A program made the translations under genes and the position numbers. From NCBI RefSeq assembly GCF_014529535.1, contig NW_023503493.1, positions 11,812,001 through 11,876,000 on the forward strand: 64,000 nt of DNA, read 5' to 3'. Below are positions 37,164 through 48,100 of the stretch, piece after piece; positions within the stretch are counted from its first letter, which is position 1, and each line of letters starts with the position of its first letter. The notes below the pieces were generated by a model. That model had not been told where the DNA came from, made no database searches, and saw nothing but the letters and a program-made list of their open reading frames with translations. This DNA comes from Bradysia coprophila. Lineage: Eukaryota; Arthropoda; Insecta; Diptera; Sciaridae.

Positions 37164-39066
37164 AATCCTGTTCTTGTTGATAAATGGAATGTTAACAAAA
37201 ATAAATTTTTTTGTCACTTGGTCATTCATTTTTTTTTCACTCCGCAAATTTTTTTCCAAAATTTAAATCAAAAAATCACAAAATAGCAAAAATACAAGAG
37301 ATCTGATAGATGACCCAAAAAGTTCAATTCGATTTTAATTTCATGAAGTTCGTCATTTAAATGCAGAACACCGGAACAAATAATGAGCATTTCTGTCAAC
37401 TTACATTTTGTACAATTGTAGACACGAGTCTTATTTAAATAAATGAAAAAATTCCAAAATTTGTTCAGTTGTTATTCAAATTTGCTTCTGAATAGGAAGA
37501 AGATGAAACTTTTGTCACAATTTTGGGCATTTTTTTCTCGATATTTCAGAAAAAGAAAGAAGATAAACGCCTCTTTGAAGAGAAAGGATGACGCAACTCC
37601 TATTTTTTCTGCTTCCATCAGAAAGGGTGACGCTCACAGCTTCACCCTAGCCTTTCCGCCATAAAAAAATTGCGTCACAAATAGCAGATGATTGCGGTTC
37701 TAAAGTAAGTTTTTCCGATCCATACTTTTGTTTCGCTCTACCAGTATTGAGTTTCCTCTGTAGAAAACAATCAATTTTCGCCCGGTCCAGACAATCGACC
37801 ATTTTCTACTTACAACTACTAACTCAATTTCTTTAAAAATAATTAAAAAATTTCCTTTGAGACTCTGCACTAAATTTGAGCTGATACGGGAACCAATCTG
37901 TAATGAAGAACACTAAAATTATTTGAAGAACAAGATTTCGGACTCACGGCGTTGGAGATTGAAGCGACATAAAAAGAATTTCAAAACATTCCAGGAGACC
38001 AATTCAGTGATTCTTTTATTTTTTATGTCGAAATGTCGAATGGCAATAAAAATTTCAAAATCCGTTCAGAACCTTCAGAAACAATCGAGTTATTACCCCA
38101 CAAAAAAAAGACAAACATTGTATTGGGAATAGCTCCCAGGTCATTAGATCAGTTTTGTCCATTTACAAACTAAACTTCAAGAATTCGTTTCTTCACCAGG
38201 GGAGACAAAGATTTCAAATATCGGTTCAGAACCACTCAAGTAATCGTCCCATTGAGAATTGAGAGAAAAATTCTATTGGGAATATTTCCCAGTTTATTAT
38301 TGTCCACCTACGAACTTCGAACGAAACCAAGCAGTTCTAAGTTTCTATATTTTCAACATTTCATGAAACCGATTGCAGCGAACTTCTCTAGACGTAATTT
38401 CTGAGATAAGGTGGGCGCAATTGAGTAAATGTGAACTAAACCGTAGTCGCCAAGGTTGCCAAACATGATCAAAAATTGTTGAATAGTGTTGTCTCCGTAA
38501 ACATATTCGGCGCCTCAAATTTTGAATATTCATACTTTTTAAGGGGATATAACATCGCAAATCATTTAAGAATTAAACCCATTCACAGCAAATTCATTTT
38601 TAAATCACTATACCACTCTGTCAAGCACACATTTGACACATTTGCACCCGACATGCTTGTCAAGTAACTTAAAACACAAACAAAATTGATTTCTTCGTGT
38701 ATAAATAGGAAAAATAGTTTTCAATTGATAGATTTTCTCGATTATAACCAGATAGTATAGGTAAGTGCCGTAAGCGGTCAGTAATGACTTTTTCAAAGTT
38801 TAACTATTACATCGTCAATGTGAAGCAATGTTTCGTTTTAGGGTCGTTTTGTTTGATCACATTTTCCTCCCTTAAGACCCGATGGATGTTATTCAAGTTA
38901 CTCTTTCTGTCTGACTTTTCTAATATTGTTTAGTATGCTAGTCATATTATCGTGACGTGTGTTTTCAGCACATCGTTAGCGTATTTTCAAACTCCATTCT
39001 TGATCTCCCTCAAGCAAACCGATGCCCTATCGACTGTATGCCTTCCTTTCGGCTTAGTAATTAGGC
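37164..39066. other. Intergenic DNA
   Basis: No recognised gene. Near 37585-37675, TGACGCAA and TTGCGTCA form a short inverted pair around a CT-rich segment. Open frames at 37443-37664 and 38476-38667 carry no motif. Confidence 0.4.
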
Positions 39067-39266
39067 ACACGTTGAAGTTAATTGCGGCTTGTCAACTTTC
39101 GGCACACTGGACTTTACTTAAATCGTCGAGGAATGCCTCCAAATAAATTTCTAAAAATCCAAAACGGAATTCTAGATTTTTAGAAATTTATTTGGAGGCA
39201 TTCCTCGACGATTTAAAAAAAGTCCAGGTGCCGAAAGTTGACAAGCCGCAATTAACTTCAACGTGT
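39067..39266. repeat. Near-perfect long inverted repeat (200-bp hairpin)
   Basis: The left arm (39067-39159, starting ACACGTTGAAGTTAATTGCG) and the right arm (39175-39266, ending TTAACTTCAACGTGT) are complementary over about 92 bases with a few mismatches or indels, separated by only about 15 bases. A transcript of this DNA would form a long double-stranded stem. It may be a fold-back MITE that recently inserted, or a hairpin-RNA locus. No open frame spans it meaningfully. Confidence 0.9.
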
Positions 39267-39390
39267 AGTATTTACATGCTCGGTGGAACGTAAAATATCT
39301 ATAAATAATTGCTTGTATTGTGTTGGCTTGTGTGACTACTCCACTTGCCCAAAGCTTACACTTGTCAAAACAACAATTTTACAAGCAAGG

Positions 39391-39628
39391 ACGTTAATCA
39401 GGGACTATTTTGAGAAATCGAATTTCTCAAAATTTCTCAATTATTTCTCAATTATTTCTCAAAGAATTTCTCAAAAATTTCTCAAATTTCTCAAAATTCT
39501 CAAATTTCTCAAAAATATAAAAAATTTCTCAAAAATTTCTCAAAGATTTCTCAAAGAATTTCTCAAGAATTTCTCAAATTTCTCAAAATTTCTCAAAGAA
39601 TTTCTCAAAAATAGTCCCTGACGTTAAT
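39391..39628. mobile_element. hAT-type MITE with perfect 8-bp target duplication
   Basis: The element spans 39399-39620. Its ends are CAGGGACTATTTTGAGAAAT and the inverse ATTTCTCAAAAATAGTCCCTG. ACGTTAAT flanks it on both sides (39391-39398 and 39621-39628), the 8-bp duplication expected for hAT insertions, and the CAGGG start also fits hAT. The interior is almost entirely a degenerate tandem of TTTCTCAAA / ATTTCTCAAAG. No coding content. Confidence 0.9.
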
Positions 39629-39740
39629 ATACCAATACCAATCAATATCATTATAGTCAGAAAGTTCGCTGACTCTACTGTAAAGTATACATTTCAGACA
39701 AGAGTGACTATAATGTTCCGAATGTATTTCAGGTTTGACG

Positions 39741-40953
39741 ATGACCGAAGAAAATATTCGTGACGAACTGAGAAAAATTGCAAACGTTATGGATAGCGTC
39801 AGTTTGGAGACTGTAAAAATTGCTAAGATTCAGGCCGATATGTGTGAAGTAAAGAAGGAAAACACCGGCCTCAAGGAAAAGGTCAGCTCGTTAGAACTGA
39901 GAGTTACCAGCTTGAAGGAAGAAAATGCCACTTTGAGAAGCGAGGTTAACACGCTGATAGGTGAAGTGAAAACGTTAAGTGGCGAAAACGCCGTTTTGAG
40001 AGGTCTAAACAGAACTGTGCTGGACAAGGCAACAAAATTGGACGAGGAAAATATCGTTCTGAAGAATAACGTTGATACACTCAGGAGCGATTTTGATGTG
40101 TTGAAGTCGACATTTATGGCGAAAGGTACACTATTACCTCTTCTGATCATATAATTCAGACTAAATCCTACATTTTTGTTCAGTTGGCCAATGCAGCAAC
40201 GAACAAGAATCTGATTTGGCAGGTGGAGAAAAAGAAGAACTGGCAGTTGGAGAAGGAGTGACAGGTGGAGGAGAAGAATTGGCAGGTGGAGAAGAATTGG
40301 CAGGTGGAGAAGAATTGGCAGGTGGAGAAGAAGAACCGGTTGATACAGAAGTAAATTTAGATGATGGAAATATTGGAAGAGAACAGCAGAAAAAGAGAGA
40401 GCAGGTAAAGCTAACCATTTTTTAGATTAGTTCAGATTAAGCTTTTTCAAACTTATGAGACTTAGAGGGCTTAAAACTTACCTTTCTTCACAATTTCCTT
40501 CTCGCCAAGATAGAAACGTTCCGTAATTGGAAAAACGTAATGAAACAGCGGAAAAAACCTGAAGAATTTTGGGCATCGGGTCTCGTAAAGTATACCATGG
40601 AGGAGTGGGAGGATGCGGAAAAGATGGATGGTGAACAAATTTTGGATTTCATTAATACGAACGTCGACGAGCTGACGGCATTTATTTCATCGGAGAAAAG
40701 CAAGGAAAGATTTTTCCTCACATTCATTAAGTTGTGCTCGATGCGCGATGTATCAAAATCGAAATTTCAGGAAATCATGCAGTGTTTTGAGGGTCGTAAG
40801 TGTTTTTTTTTTGTTGACAAAACCAATTTGGTTTACATGACCACTGAAACGGAAATTGTAATTGCAGGAGGATCGTCACAAAATCATCGGATCACCGAAC
40901 CTGAAGTTCGAAAGTTCACTGAACTTTATAAAGGATTACTAGAATCGAAGTAA
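39741..40953 (+). CDS. Coiled-coil protein with EELAGG repeats, function unknown
   Basis: Exons 39741-40125, 40184-40404, 40510-40795 and 40868-40953 keep phase and give 325 aa. An upstream non-coding exon is likely because TATTTCAG precedes the start by nine bases. Residues about 1-128 are a heptad-rich coiled coil (LKEKVSSLELRVTSLKEENA). Exon 2 encodes an acidic Gly-rich block with tandem 18-bp repeats (EELAGG three to four times). Exon 3 has a globular-looking alpha-helical region (WASGLVKYTMEEWEDAEK, then EIMQCFEG). The C-terminus is KFTELYKGLLESK. AATAAA follows at about 41003. No signal peptide or membrane segment, so probably intracellular. I do not recognise orthologues; it may be restricted to this lineage. 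Confidence 0.75.
40216..40340 (+). repeat. 18-bp coding tandem repeat (EELAGG)
   Basis: GAAGAATTGGCAGGTGGA and close variants recur in frame three to four times within exon 2 of the coiled-coil gene, at about 40274-40335, preceded by degenerate copies. Unit number could vary between individuals. The antisense frame over it (SPPANSSPP-type) is a shadow. Confidence 0.8.
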
Positions 40954-42531
40954 ATGTTGAGTCCACGTCAATTTGTACATTAACGAACAATTTCTTCGTC
41001 CAAATAAAGATTTCTTTTCGGTAACTTCTCAAAAAGCACAGTCTAATGACTCACAAACTGGAGTTGACTGAACCTCGTCTCATAAAATCAAAAGTACAAA
41101 CGAGAAGATCGACACTATGTAACACCAACCGATTTTGGATGCGAGAAAAGTGTATATGAAATGGATCAACGTCAGCGTGCAGTTAATTATGTGAGCCTGG
41201 TAGAAATTTCGTGATTCACTCAACAAAATGTTGGATTAAAACGTCAAATTTCTTGTTTCACTCTGTACATAACGTTTTTCTGTTAACAATCTCAGACCTA
41301 ACTGATCTCTGTTTGGAATTAATTCCCACAAGTCGAAATAGGCCACCGTCAAAGTCAACGACATACAACCAGAATATGACACCGATTGCGCTGACGTAAA
41401 CAACAAACATGCGAAAAGTGTAAATCGAGAGTAGGACTTTTTATGAAGTAGAACAACGACACCGCTTTATGCGAGCCTAGTAGAAATTGTGATTCAGACA
41501 AAAAAAAATTGTCAGAATGACAACTGTCTTGATTCTCTTCTTTCTTACATCATTATTCTGTGGGTGACATTTGTCAGAGTTTTCTTTTGGTATTTTGTAG
41601 AAATTGATGTAGGTAAATGCCCCATATGACGGCATTACCGGCAATTTCGGATAATGTTTGGATTGTTTTCGTCCTTTTTTTGTTATTTCCACTCTATACA
41701 GTTCACTATATGTTAAACAATGTGGTGACAAGACAAAAAATATTCATAAAATAACTGCCATGTCTGTGATCCATCAAGCACTTAACTTTCGTCGACTCAA
41801 CTAGAAATTTTGAAGATCGGGTAAAATTACTCAGATTAACATGTAAACTTACTCCCATCTCGCTGCTACAATATTATTCACCTAGGAACTCAAAGAATTT
41901 TCTACGTGTCTATTCGCCCATCCCGAATTTCGTATACGATAATAGTTATTTGTTCAACGAGGGAAGAAAAGTTGGAAATTGCATCTAAGGTGCAGTTTGT
42001 AGCCAGAGCGTAGCGAGAGCCACAATTCACCTCTTCCACACTGATTTTGGTAAACGTTTGCCCTTATCGAGTAGACTAGAGATCAGTTTCATTCATTTGT
42101 AAAAGAACTAGTGTATCAGTATCAATCAACCTTCGAATAGCTGATCCAGCATATCGATTGTCCTTAGAAGTCGGCGGCCCTAGAAGTACAAAGAGATTAT
42201 GTTCCGCAAATACATAAATGTAACATTCGATACACGAAGCCACAAAGTCTTATCTTTTTATAACAATTGTTAAGGTCAGTAAAGTAACAAAAGATGTAAG
42301 GTCAAGTCATTCTTGGATTATCACTTTTCCGATCGTCTATGTGTAGAACAAACAAAATCAAGAACATTACAACAGTTAATCAGCTTAATAGACACACTCT
42401 TATATATCGCTGGATTATGTAAAACTTGCACAAAATGTATTCATGCGCCGTAGTCAGTGTGAAAAAGTGATTCGAACGGTGCTGAGCTAATAAAATTTTA
42501 TAAATTTAGAAGAAAAAATTTCTTTCTGACA
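40954..42531. other. Intergenic DNA
   Basis: Starts with the poly(A) region of the coiled-coil gene. No other gene recognised. A TATATAT at 42401 and TCAGTGTG at about 42454 may belong to the promoter of the Kunitz gene, but their spacing (about 50 bases) is longer than usual for TATA and initiator. Confidence 0.35.
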
Positions 42532-42922
42532 ATGAACAATTGCGTATGGTTTGGATTAATTCTCGGTTTGGTACTAATCCACACCGAAATGAGTTACGGC
42601 AAATGTACGTATTTCCATTGATGGGCAAGTTCTCACAATCATTTCCACTAAATAATTTCGACATTTTTCTTTCTTGTCCACGAAAATTGCAACAAAATCG
42701 AAAAATTGATTAGCTGAAGCCATTTGTTATATGAAACATTCAGAGGACATTTGCTCGTTTGGCGAATCGAATCAGGTTATTCGTTACTACTACGACGAGG
42801 AAACTAATGATTGCAAGAGTTTTCTGTTTGATATCGAATGTGGCAGCAGTGGAAACAATTTTCTAAGGAAAGCAGACTGTGAGAAATCTTGCAAGCGATC
42901 TTCATTCTCTGTTTTGCCGTAA
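42532..42922 (+). CDS. Small secreted Kunitz/BPTI-type peptide
   Basis: Exons 42532-42604 and 42714-42922 join at GTACGT and TTAG with a split serine codon, giving 93 aa. The first exon is essentially a signal peptide (CVWFGLILGLVLIHTEMSYG). The mature part has the six cysteines of a Kunitz domain in order: ICYMKHSEDIC, RYYYDEETNDCKSF, IECGSSGNNF, ADCEKSCK. The YYYDEETNDC and NNF motifs are diagnostic of the fold. Kunitz domains usually inhibit serine proteases; the position expected for P1 falls in or near the ICSFG stretch and is not a basic residue, so the target, or inhibition itself, is uncertain. The protein ends shortly after the domain. Confidence 0.8.
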
Positions 42923-45132
42923 AACCAGTTCGAAACACTGGAAACACCAAAGCTTTGGAAATACACATTATTTGCTAATCGAAATGTTTGCTTTTAAAAT
43001 TGATGCTTCTCTTGATGCGTCACGACCTGAGTGTATTTCATGGATTTGCACGAAATATATGAAATGAAATGAAATTAGTTTTTAGATGGAAATGCACATT
43101 CATAAAATTCAAGTCGGCTTCCCAACAAAACTGAGATTGATAGCATCAATTAGGAATGTCTAGTGATGGAAAGCTCACCTATTGCAGCTGACATATCCTT
43201 GGAAATAGAATATTCAGTTGCCGCGGACCATGATATGTAGAATATTGGAAAAAAGACCATAAAAATCGTCTTTAAATCTTTAACGAAGTCATTTCGACGA
43301 AATTCTTTCTTCAAATATTTGACTACAACTTTCAGGTTTTAAAAATTTAAGATGTCACATGCCATTCGAATTATTGGCATCGTCCTAACATATTTGTCAT
43401 ATCCTACTCTACTTAAAGCTCGAAACATATTTACCGCTGTAAACAGTACCTGAAACTTCAAGTCTGTGCAGGGTATGTTTTTTGGAAAATTTATTTAGAA
43501 AAAACTGCCGAAGTTTATCAAAACTTACCTCACCGTAATTGGCCAAAATTTACCAAATTTATTTTTGTGAAATTTTGGTAAACTTTTCCAATTTTATCCA
43601 AAAATAGGTGCTGGGTCTGTGACATGACCACCTGACCTGTTCCAAGGTTTCGTTTGAACTCATATTGTTTACTTATCTATGTCTGATGTTGTCATCATAA
43701 AGATTTAATGGAAAACATAGTCCTTTGACTGAAACTTGTGTTTTTGGCTGTGAAACGCATATATTTTGACTGGGCTACTCTTCTTTTCTTCCACTGAAGC
43801 ACATAGCACATTAAAGCTAATTTAGTACCTCTGACAATCTGCTGCAAGTTGTAAACTACAACCAATCCACCTGACCAAGGATGATCTTGGTATTATCAAC
43901 TAAATATAAAGCTATTGCCCACACCCTGTCGTCAGAATCAGATTACCTAAATGCTCGCTAAAATTTTTAAGAAATTTGCGAGATTTAAAATCGTGGACTC
44001 TATACTAAGGATTCTGACGACAGTAGCGCAGTAAAACGGTAACCGTGGAACATACTTTTATCATCTCACATACTTGAACAGCTCCTGAAACTTCCAAGAT
44101 TTGTTTGTACTTCGTGGAAAATGACAAGGGACAGGACGTAAACTGAATAAGATTAACAGCTGCTCTTTCATCAGCTGGAGTTTATGCTAATGTTTACAAT
44201 GTGATTATGCAGAAATTTCGGCCACTTGAGAAACCGCGACAAAGTGGAATTATAGGAAAAACGGCAAGTTTTAGGGTAAGGGCGAATTTTAGGGGAAACA
44301 GTGAATTTTTCGACCATTTTTCGAAAGTCGCCGTTTCTTCTTGTCGTTTTGAAATCGGTCACTTTTTTGTAACATTCGCTTCATCTTCTAGAACTCGCCA
44401 TTTCTTCTAAAATTCGTCGTTTTTTCCAAAGATTGCCGTTTTGTCTCACCGTCTTCTAGAATTTCATCGTTTTTTTTACAAACTGTCTAAGGAAGGAGTT
44501 AGGTTTGTTCCTACTGATTTCATAATCCTAGAAATCGCTGTTTCTTCTAAAATTCGCCGTTTCTTCTAAAGTTTGCCTTTGTCGCCGTTTCTCAAGTGGC
44601 CAAAACTTCTGCATAATTACATTGTAAATGAATAAACCATTTATACACAAAAGAAGCATGAACACCAGCTGGTGAAATATCAGCCGTTGCAAGGTCTGCA
44701 CTCCAATGAAATTCTGAAGTACTGGAACTCCAGTAATTTTTTAGTAAAGTAACGAATCGTGAGCTGGAAGTCTCCATCTTGTGTAGCACATCGGCAAAGT
44801 GTACGAAAGCAAATTAAACTCAAGCTGCAGTTCAATATCATCAAAACACATATATTCACTTAGTTTAAGATCCACTACTAGTATAAAGTCACTTCTCGAA
44901 TTACAATGTTCCTCTCTTGCTCTCTCTTTCTCTCTCTCACTTAGAATTCATTTGAAATGCCTCTTTGTATCGTTAGCATATATATTATTGACCCCGGACG
45001 ACAGAAACAAAAACTCCAATTTCTTTTCGCTACTTAATCGATTTAAATCTATCCTAAACGCACACACTGTGTATGTTGTTCCTACAAATTTTGTTTTGTT
45101 TTGTTGGTTTGTGTTACCAGTACAACCTGGTT
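42923..45132. other. Intergenic DNA with one MITE
   Basis: No gene recognised. The stretch 44193-44628 is an inverted-repeat element (separate entry). The right part (44880-45130) lies just beyond the VMP1 stop codon and presumably contains its 3' UTR on the minus strand. Confidence 0.4.
44193..44628. mobile_element. MITE with long terminal inverted repeats and internal GCCGTTTCTTCTAAA repeats
   Basis: TTTACAATGTGATTATGCAG continuing into CGGCCACTTGAGAAAC on the left is matched on the right by GTTTCTCAAGTGGCC continuing into CTGCATAATTACATTGTAAA. Arms are about 50 bases. The interior holds several copies of CGCCGTTTCTTCTAAAATTC-like units. A TG occurs on both flanks; no longer target duplication is evident. 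Confidence 0.75.
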
Positions 45133-48100
45133 TTAATCTTTAGCTACTTTACGATGAACTTTGCCGCCCTTCTGATGGATGCGTTTGTGGTAGCTTTGCG
45201 CTAAACTGTTCACTATCGACATGACAAAGAAGCAAACCATCAGCAGAACGAAATATTCGAACAATTTGGCGAGAAGGTTGAACGACTCTTTGGGCGGTGC
45301 GTTTGACGAACGATGCAATTTGGTTTTTTGATTTTCCAGGAATGTTTTGAACGAATCCTGAAACTTTTTGCCAAAGTATGGAATGGCACTGACAAAAACG
45401 ACGGCTTTGTCGATCAACGATTCGTTGAAGGCAATGATGACAAAGATTTTTTGAATGTGCATTTTTATCACAGCTTTGCCGATCAATGTGGCACCGAAGA
45501 ATGTCCAAAATGGTACCAAGAAATGACCGCACGTGATGCCAGCCAAGTCGAACAACGGATTCGGAATCTAAACAAGGAAGGCAAATGAAAACGTTTCGTC
45601 TAGTGAAACCTGAAGTGGTAATGACTTACACTTGCACACGCCAAAATACCAAAGAAACCGACCCGTTCAACGACTCGTTCCATTCCCAATTTCAGGCGCT
45701 CGAACAGCGTCAAGTCATCGCCAGCCGCCTTTTTCCGTTTCAGTTCGACAACAGCCTTAAGATCTTCGTCCTCATCCTCATCGATTCCGGATAATCGAGA
45801 TGCTCTAGCCATAAAATATGGCGGTAGTTCGCCCAATGCTGTACCAGCACCCCAGAGGAATGCTTCTGGTCGAACTTTACACATGATGCTCCATAGTGAC
45901 GGAATGAATTTCGGATTTATGTGTTCCGGACAAATGATTCTGGTGACGAATGGGGAAATTAAAGAGATCGCCCACCGTTAGAACTTCAGTCACTTACTCA
46001 TCAGGATACGGTGGCCGTGGAAAATCCAATGAATTACATTCGTATGCAGCTAGCGTCACGCTGGCTATGTGTGGTCCGAGATATAACAAGAATGTATGTA
46101 GTCCAGTACCCAAACCGACCGATGATAAGACACCCAAACCGCACCAGTAAATGATGAACCATAAATTTGATTTTATGGCTGTGAATAGGAGCTGATGTCG
46201 TCCGGGAAGTTGGTTTAATGCACAAAAAGCGGCTATGAGCGCAACCAATATGCTGAGTAATAATTTATGTTCTGCTAATCTACGGGGTAAATGGAAAAGA
46301 TCGGTTAAGCTTCAACCGGTCCATCTGTATACACCGCGATTGTCACTCACTTTTTCCTATAAGTCTGTATTAATATCACTATTTCCAAAATGAAATACTT
46401 TAACGTGACCAACGGCTGTCGCAGCAGCGTTATTTTGCTGCGTTCGTCCCGTTCCTTTTCCTTGTCCTTTGTACTCTGTTTCCGGACGAATGATGCCGAT
46501 CCATTCGGTGTGGTTGGCGATGAATTGTTGCCGGTGTGGTTTGCTTTCTGTGAGTTTGACGAATTGACATTGTTTTGTTGCTGGAGATTTGGCATCTTAA
46601 ATCCTAATCTTTGGAGCTGAAAAGTCGGAATTGGTTTGTGGTTAGGAAACGGTGCAGTGATTACGATAAATTGTATCTAACGATGAAAAAAAGTAAAATT
46701 TGTAAAGAAATAACGAAAGCAAAATGCAGCGAATCGTTACATGCAATTACGTATAGATAAATCACGATTGTAAAAGGGCAAATAATAATTTATTTGTGGT
46801 AATTGTGCTTCTAATTGACTCTCAGTTTCGAAATTAATAAAGCGGAACTGACTAAAACCAAGAAAATTTGCAATTTTTGTATAAGCAGTTACGTCCAGTG
46901 CAACACAGTTACAAAATTATTTTCCTGAACTGTCTCCTGAACATTGTAAGTACGACTAGCTCCCAAGACGCATTTCCAACTTCAAACACTTCTAGTGTGA
47001 GCTAAGCATATTTTCAGCCAGAGATTCATGTAGGAGAGTAGTTCACCTGAAACAACCAGTCTCTTGGGCCTACATGCATCTTAGTCCCTTGTAACGCCGA
47101 ATTGCTGCACGACATACCACGAAAAACATTTGTTTTACGACTTTTATTTTTGAGCCCTAGAATCCCAAGAAGGGTGGGCCTTGTGTCGAAATCATTGTCA
47201 AAATGAAGGAACTGGTTTCAGACGACGTATTAAATTTAAAAAAAAAATGTTGAAAGGCATCTCGTAACAGACAACTTGAACTTTTGTGTTGTCATCTTGT
47301 CTGGTAAGCAGAAACTATTTTTTGGTAAATTTTGAGAATTGAATTTTCCTATATTTTTCCATATTTTCCTTCAATTTCCACAAGAAAAAATTTATGGAAA
47401 ATTTGAAAAATGTTGGAAAAATCGGGAAAATTCATAAAAATATGGGAAAAGAAAGTGTTTTCCCAAAAATGGTGCTATTTACCCTGCTGGCAAAACATGC
47501 TATTCAAAAAAAAAAGAATTTTAAATTCCAATCTTGGTTTTCTACGATGAGTGCCGGCCGAGATATACACATATATGTACTAGGCCTATCCTCATTAAAG
47601 CCTTTTTTATGCTGAAAAAATAAAGTCGTAAAAGAAACATTTTTCGTTTTTTCGGGCTCTCAGTCTAAATTAGTATAGATTAAGATGTCTGATATCGAAG
47701 AATCCATCAAGTTCATCAAGCTGTGGTTACTTTCCCTACTCGTGGTATTTTGGTTTCGTTTAATGGAAAAACCACCGGTAAGATCTTCCTCTTGCTTGTA
47801 GAATCAATTGGATATACTTCATAGATCAATACTGTTTTGCCCACGAAAAAAATCCCACTTTCCTATCTTTTACTGTTCTTCTTTACCTGATTTACTTTCA
47901 TTTGCCATTTGAAAGAGCACGCAAAATGAGAGAAATCAGAAAAATGGAGAGGATGAGCTTAAATACGAGAGTAGGAATTTTTGTGTGGTCAACGCAGTAA
48001 TGAAAGATAAATCAAATTTCCACAAAATCAATTTCGTTTAGACATAAGACCCATAGCAACATTGCATTTTAAATGGAAGGAATGGTCCATGGTCCAGTTA

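Noticed and set aside
39283..39621. Plus-strand 112-codon frame rich in FLKNFSKFLK
   Set aside because: It reads through the hAT MITE and its TTTCTCAAA repeat; low-complexity product only.
39830..40150. Minus-strand 106-codon frame
   Set aside because: Mirror of the coiled-coil exon 1; heptad-rich coding DNA often leaves the antisense frame open.
40161..40418. Minus-strand frame rich in SPPANSSPP
   Set aside because: Antisense shadow of the EELAGG repeats in the coiled-coil gene, which has matching splice phases on the plus strand.
45313..45588. Plus-strand frame of 91 codons
   Set aside because: Antisense to VMP1 exon 5, which matches human VMP1 residue by residue in blocks.
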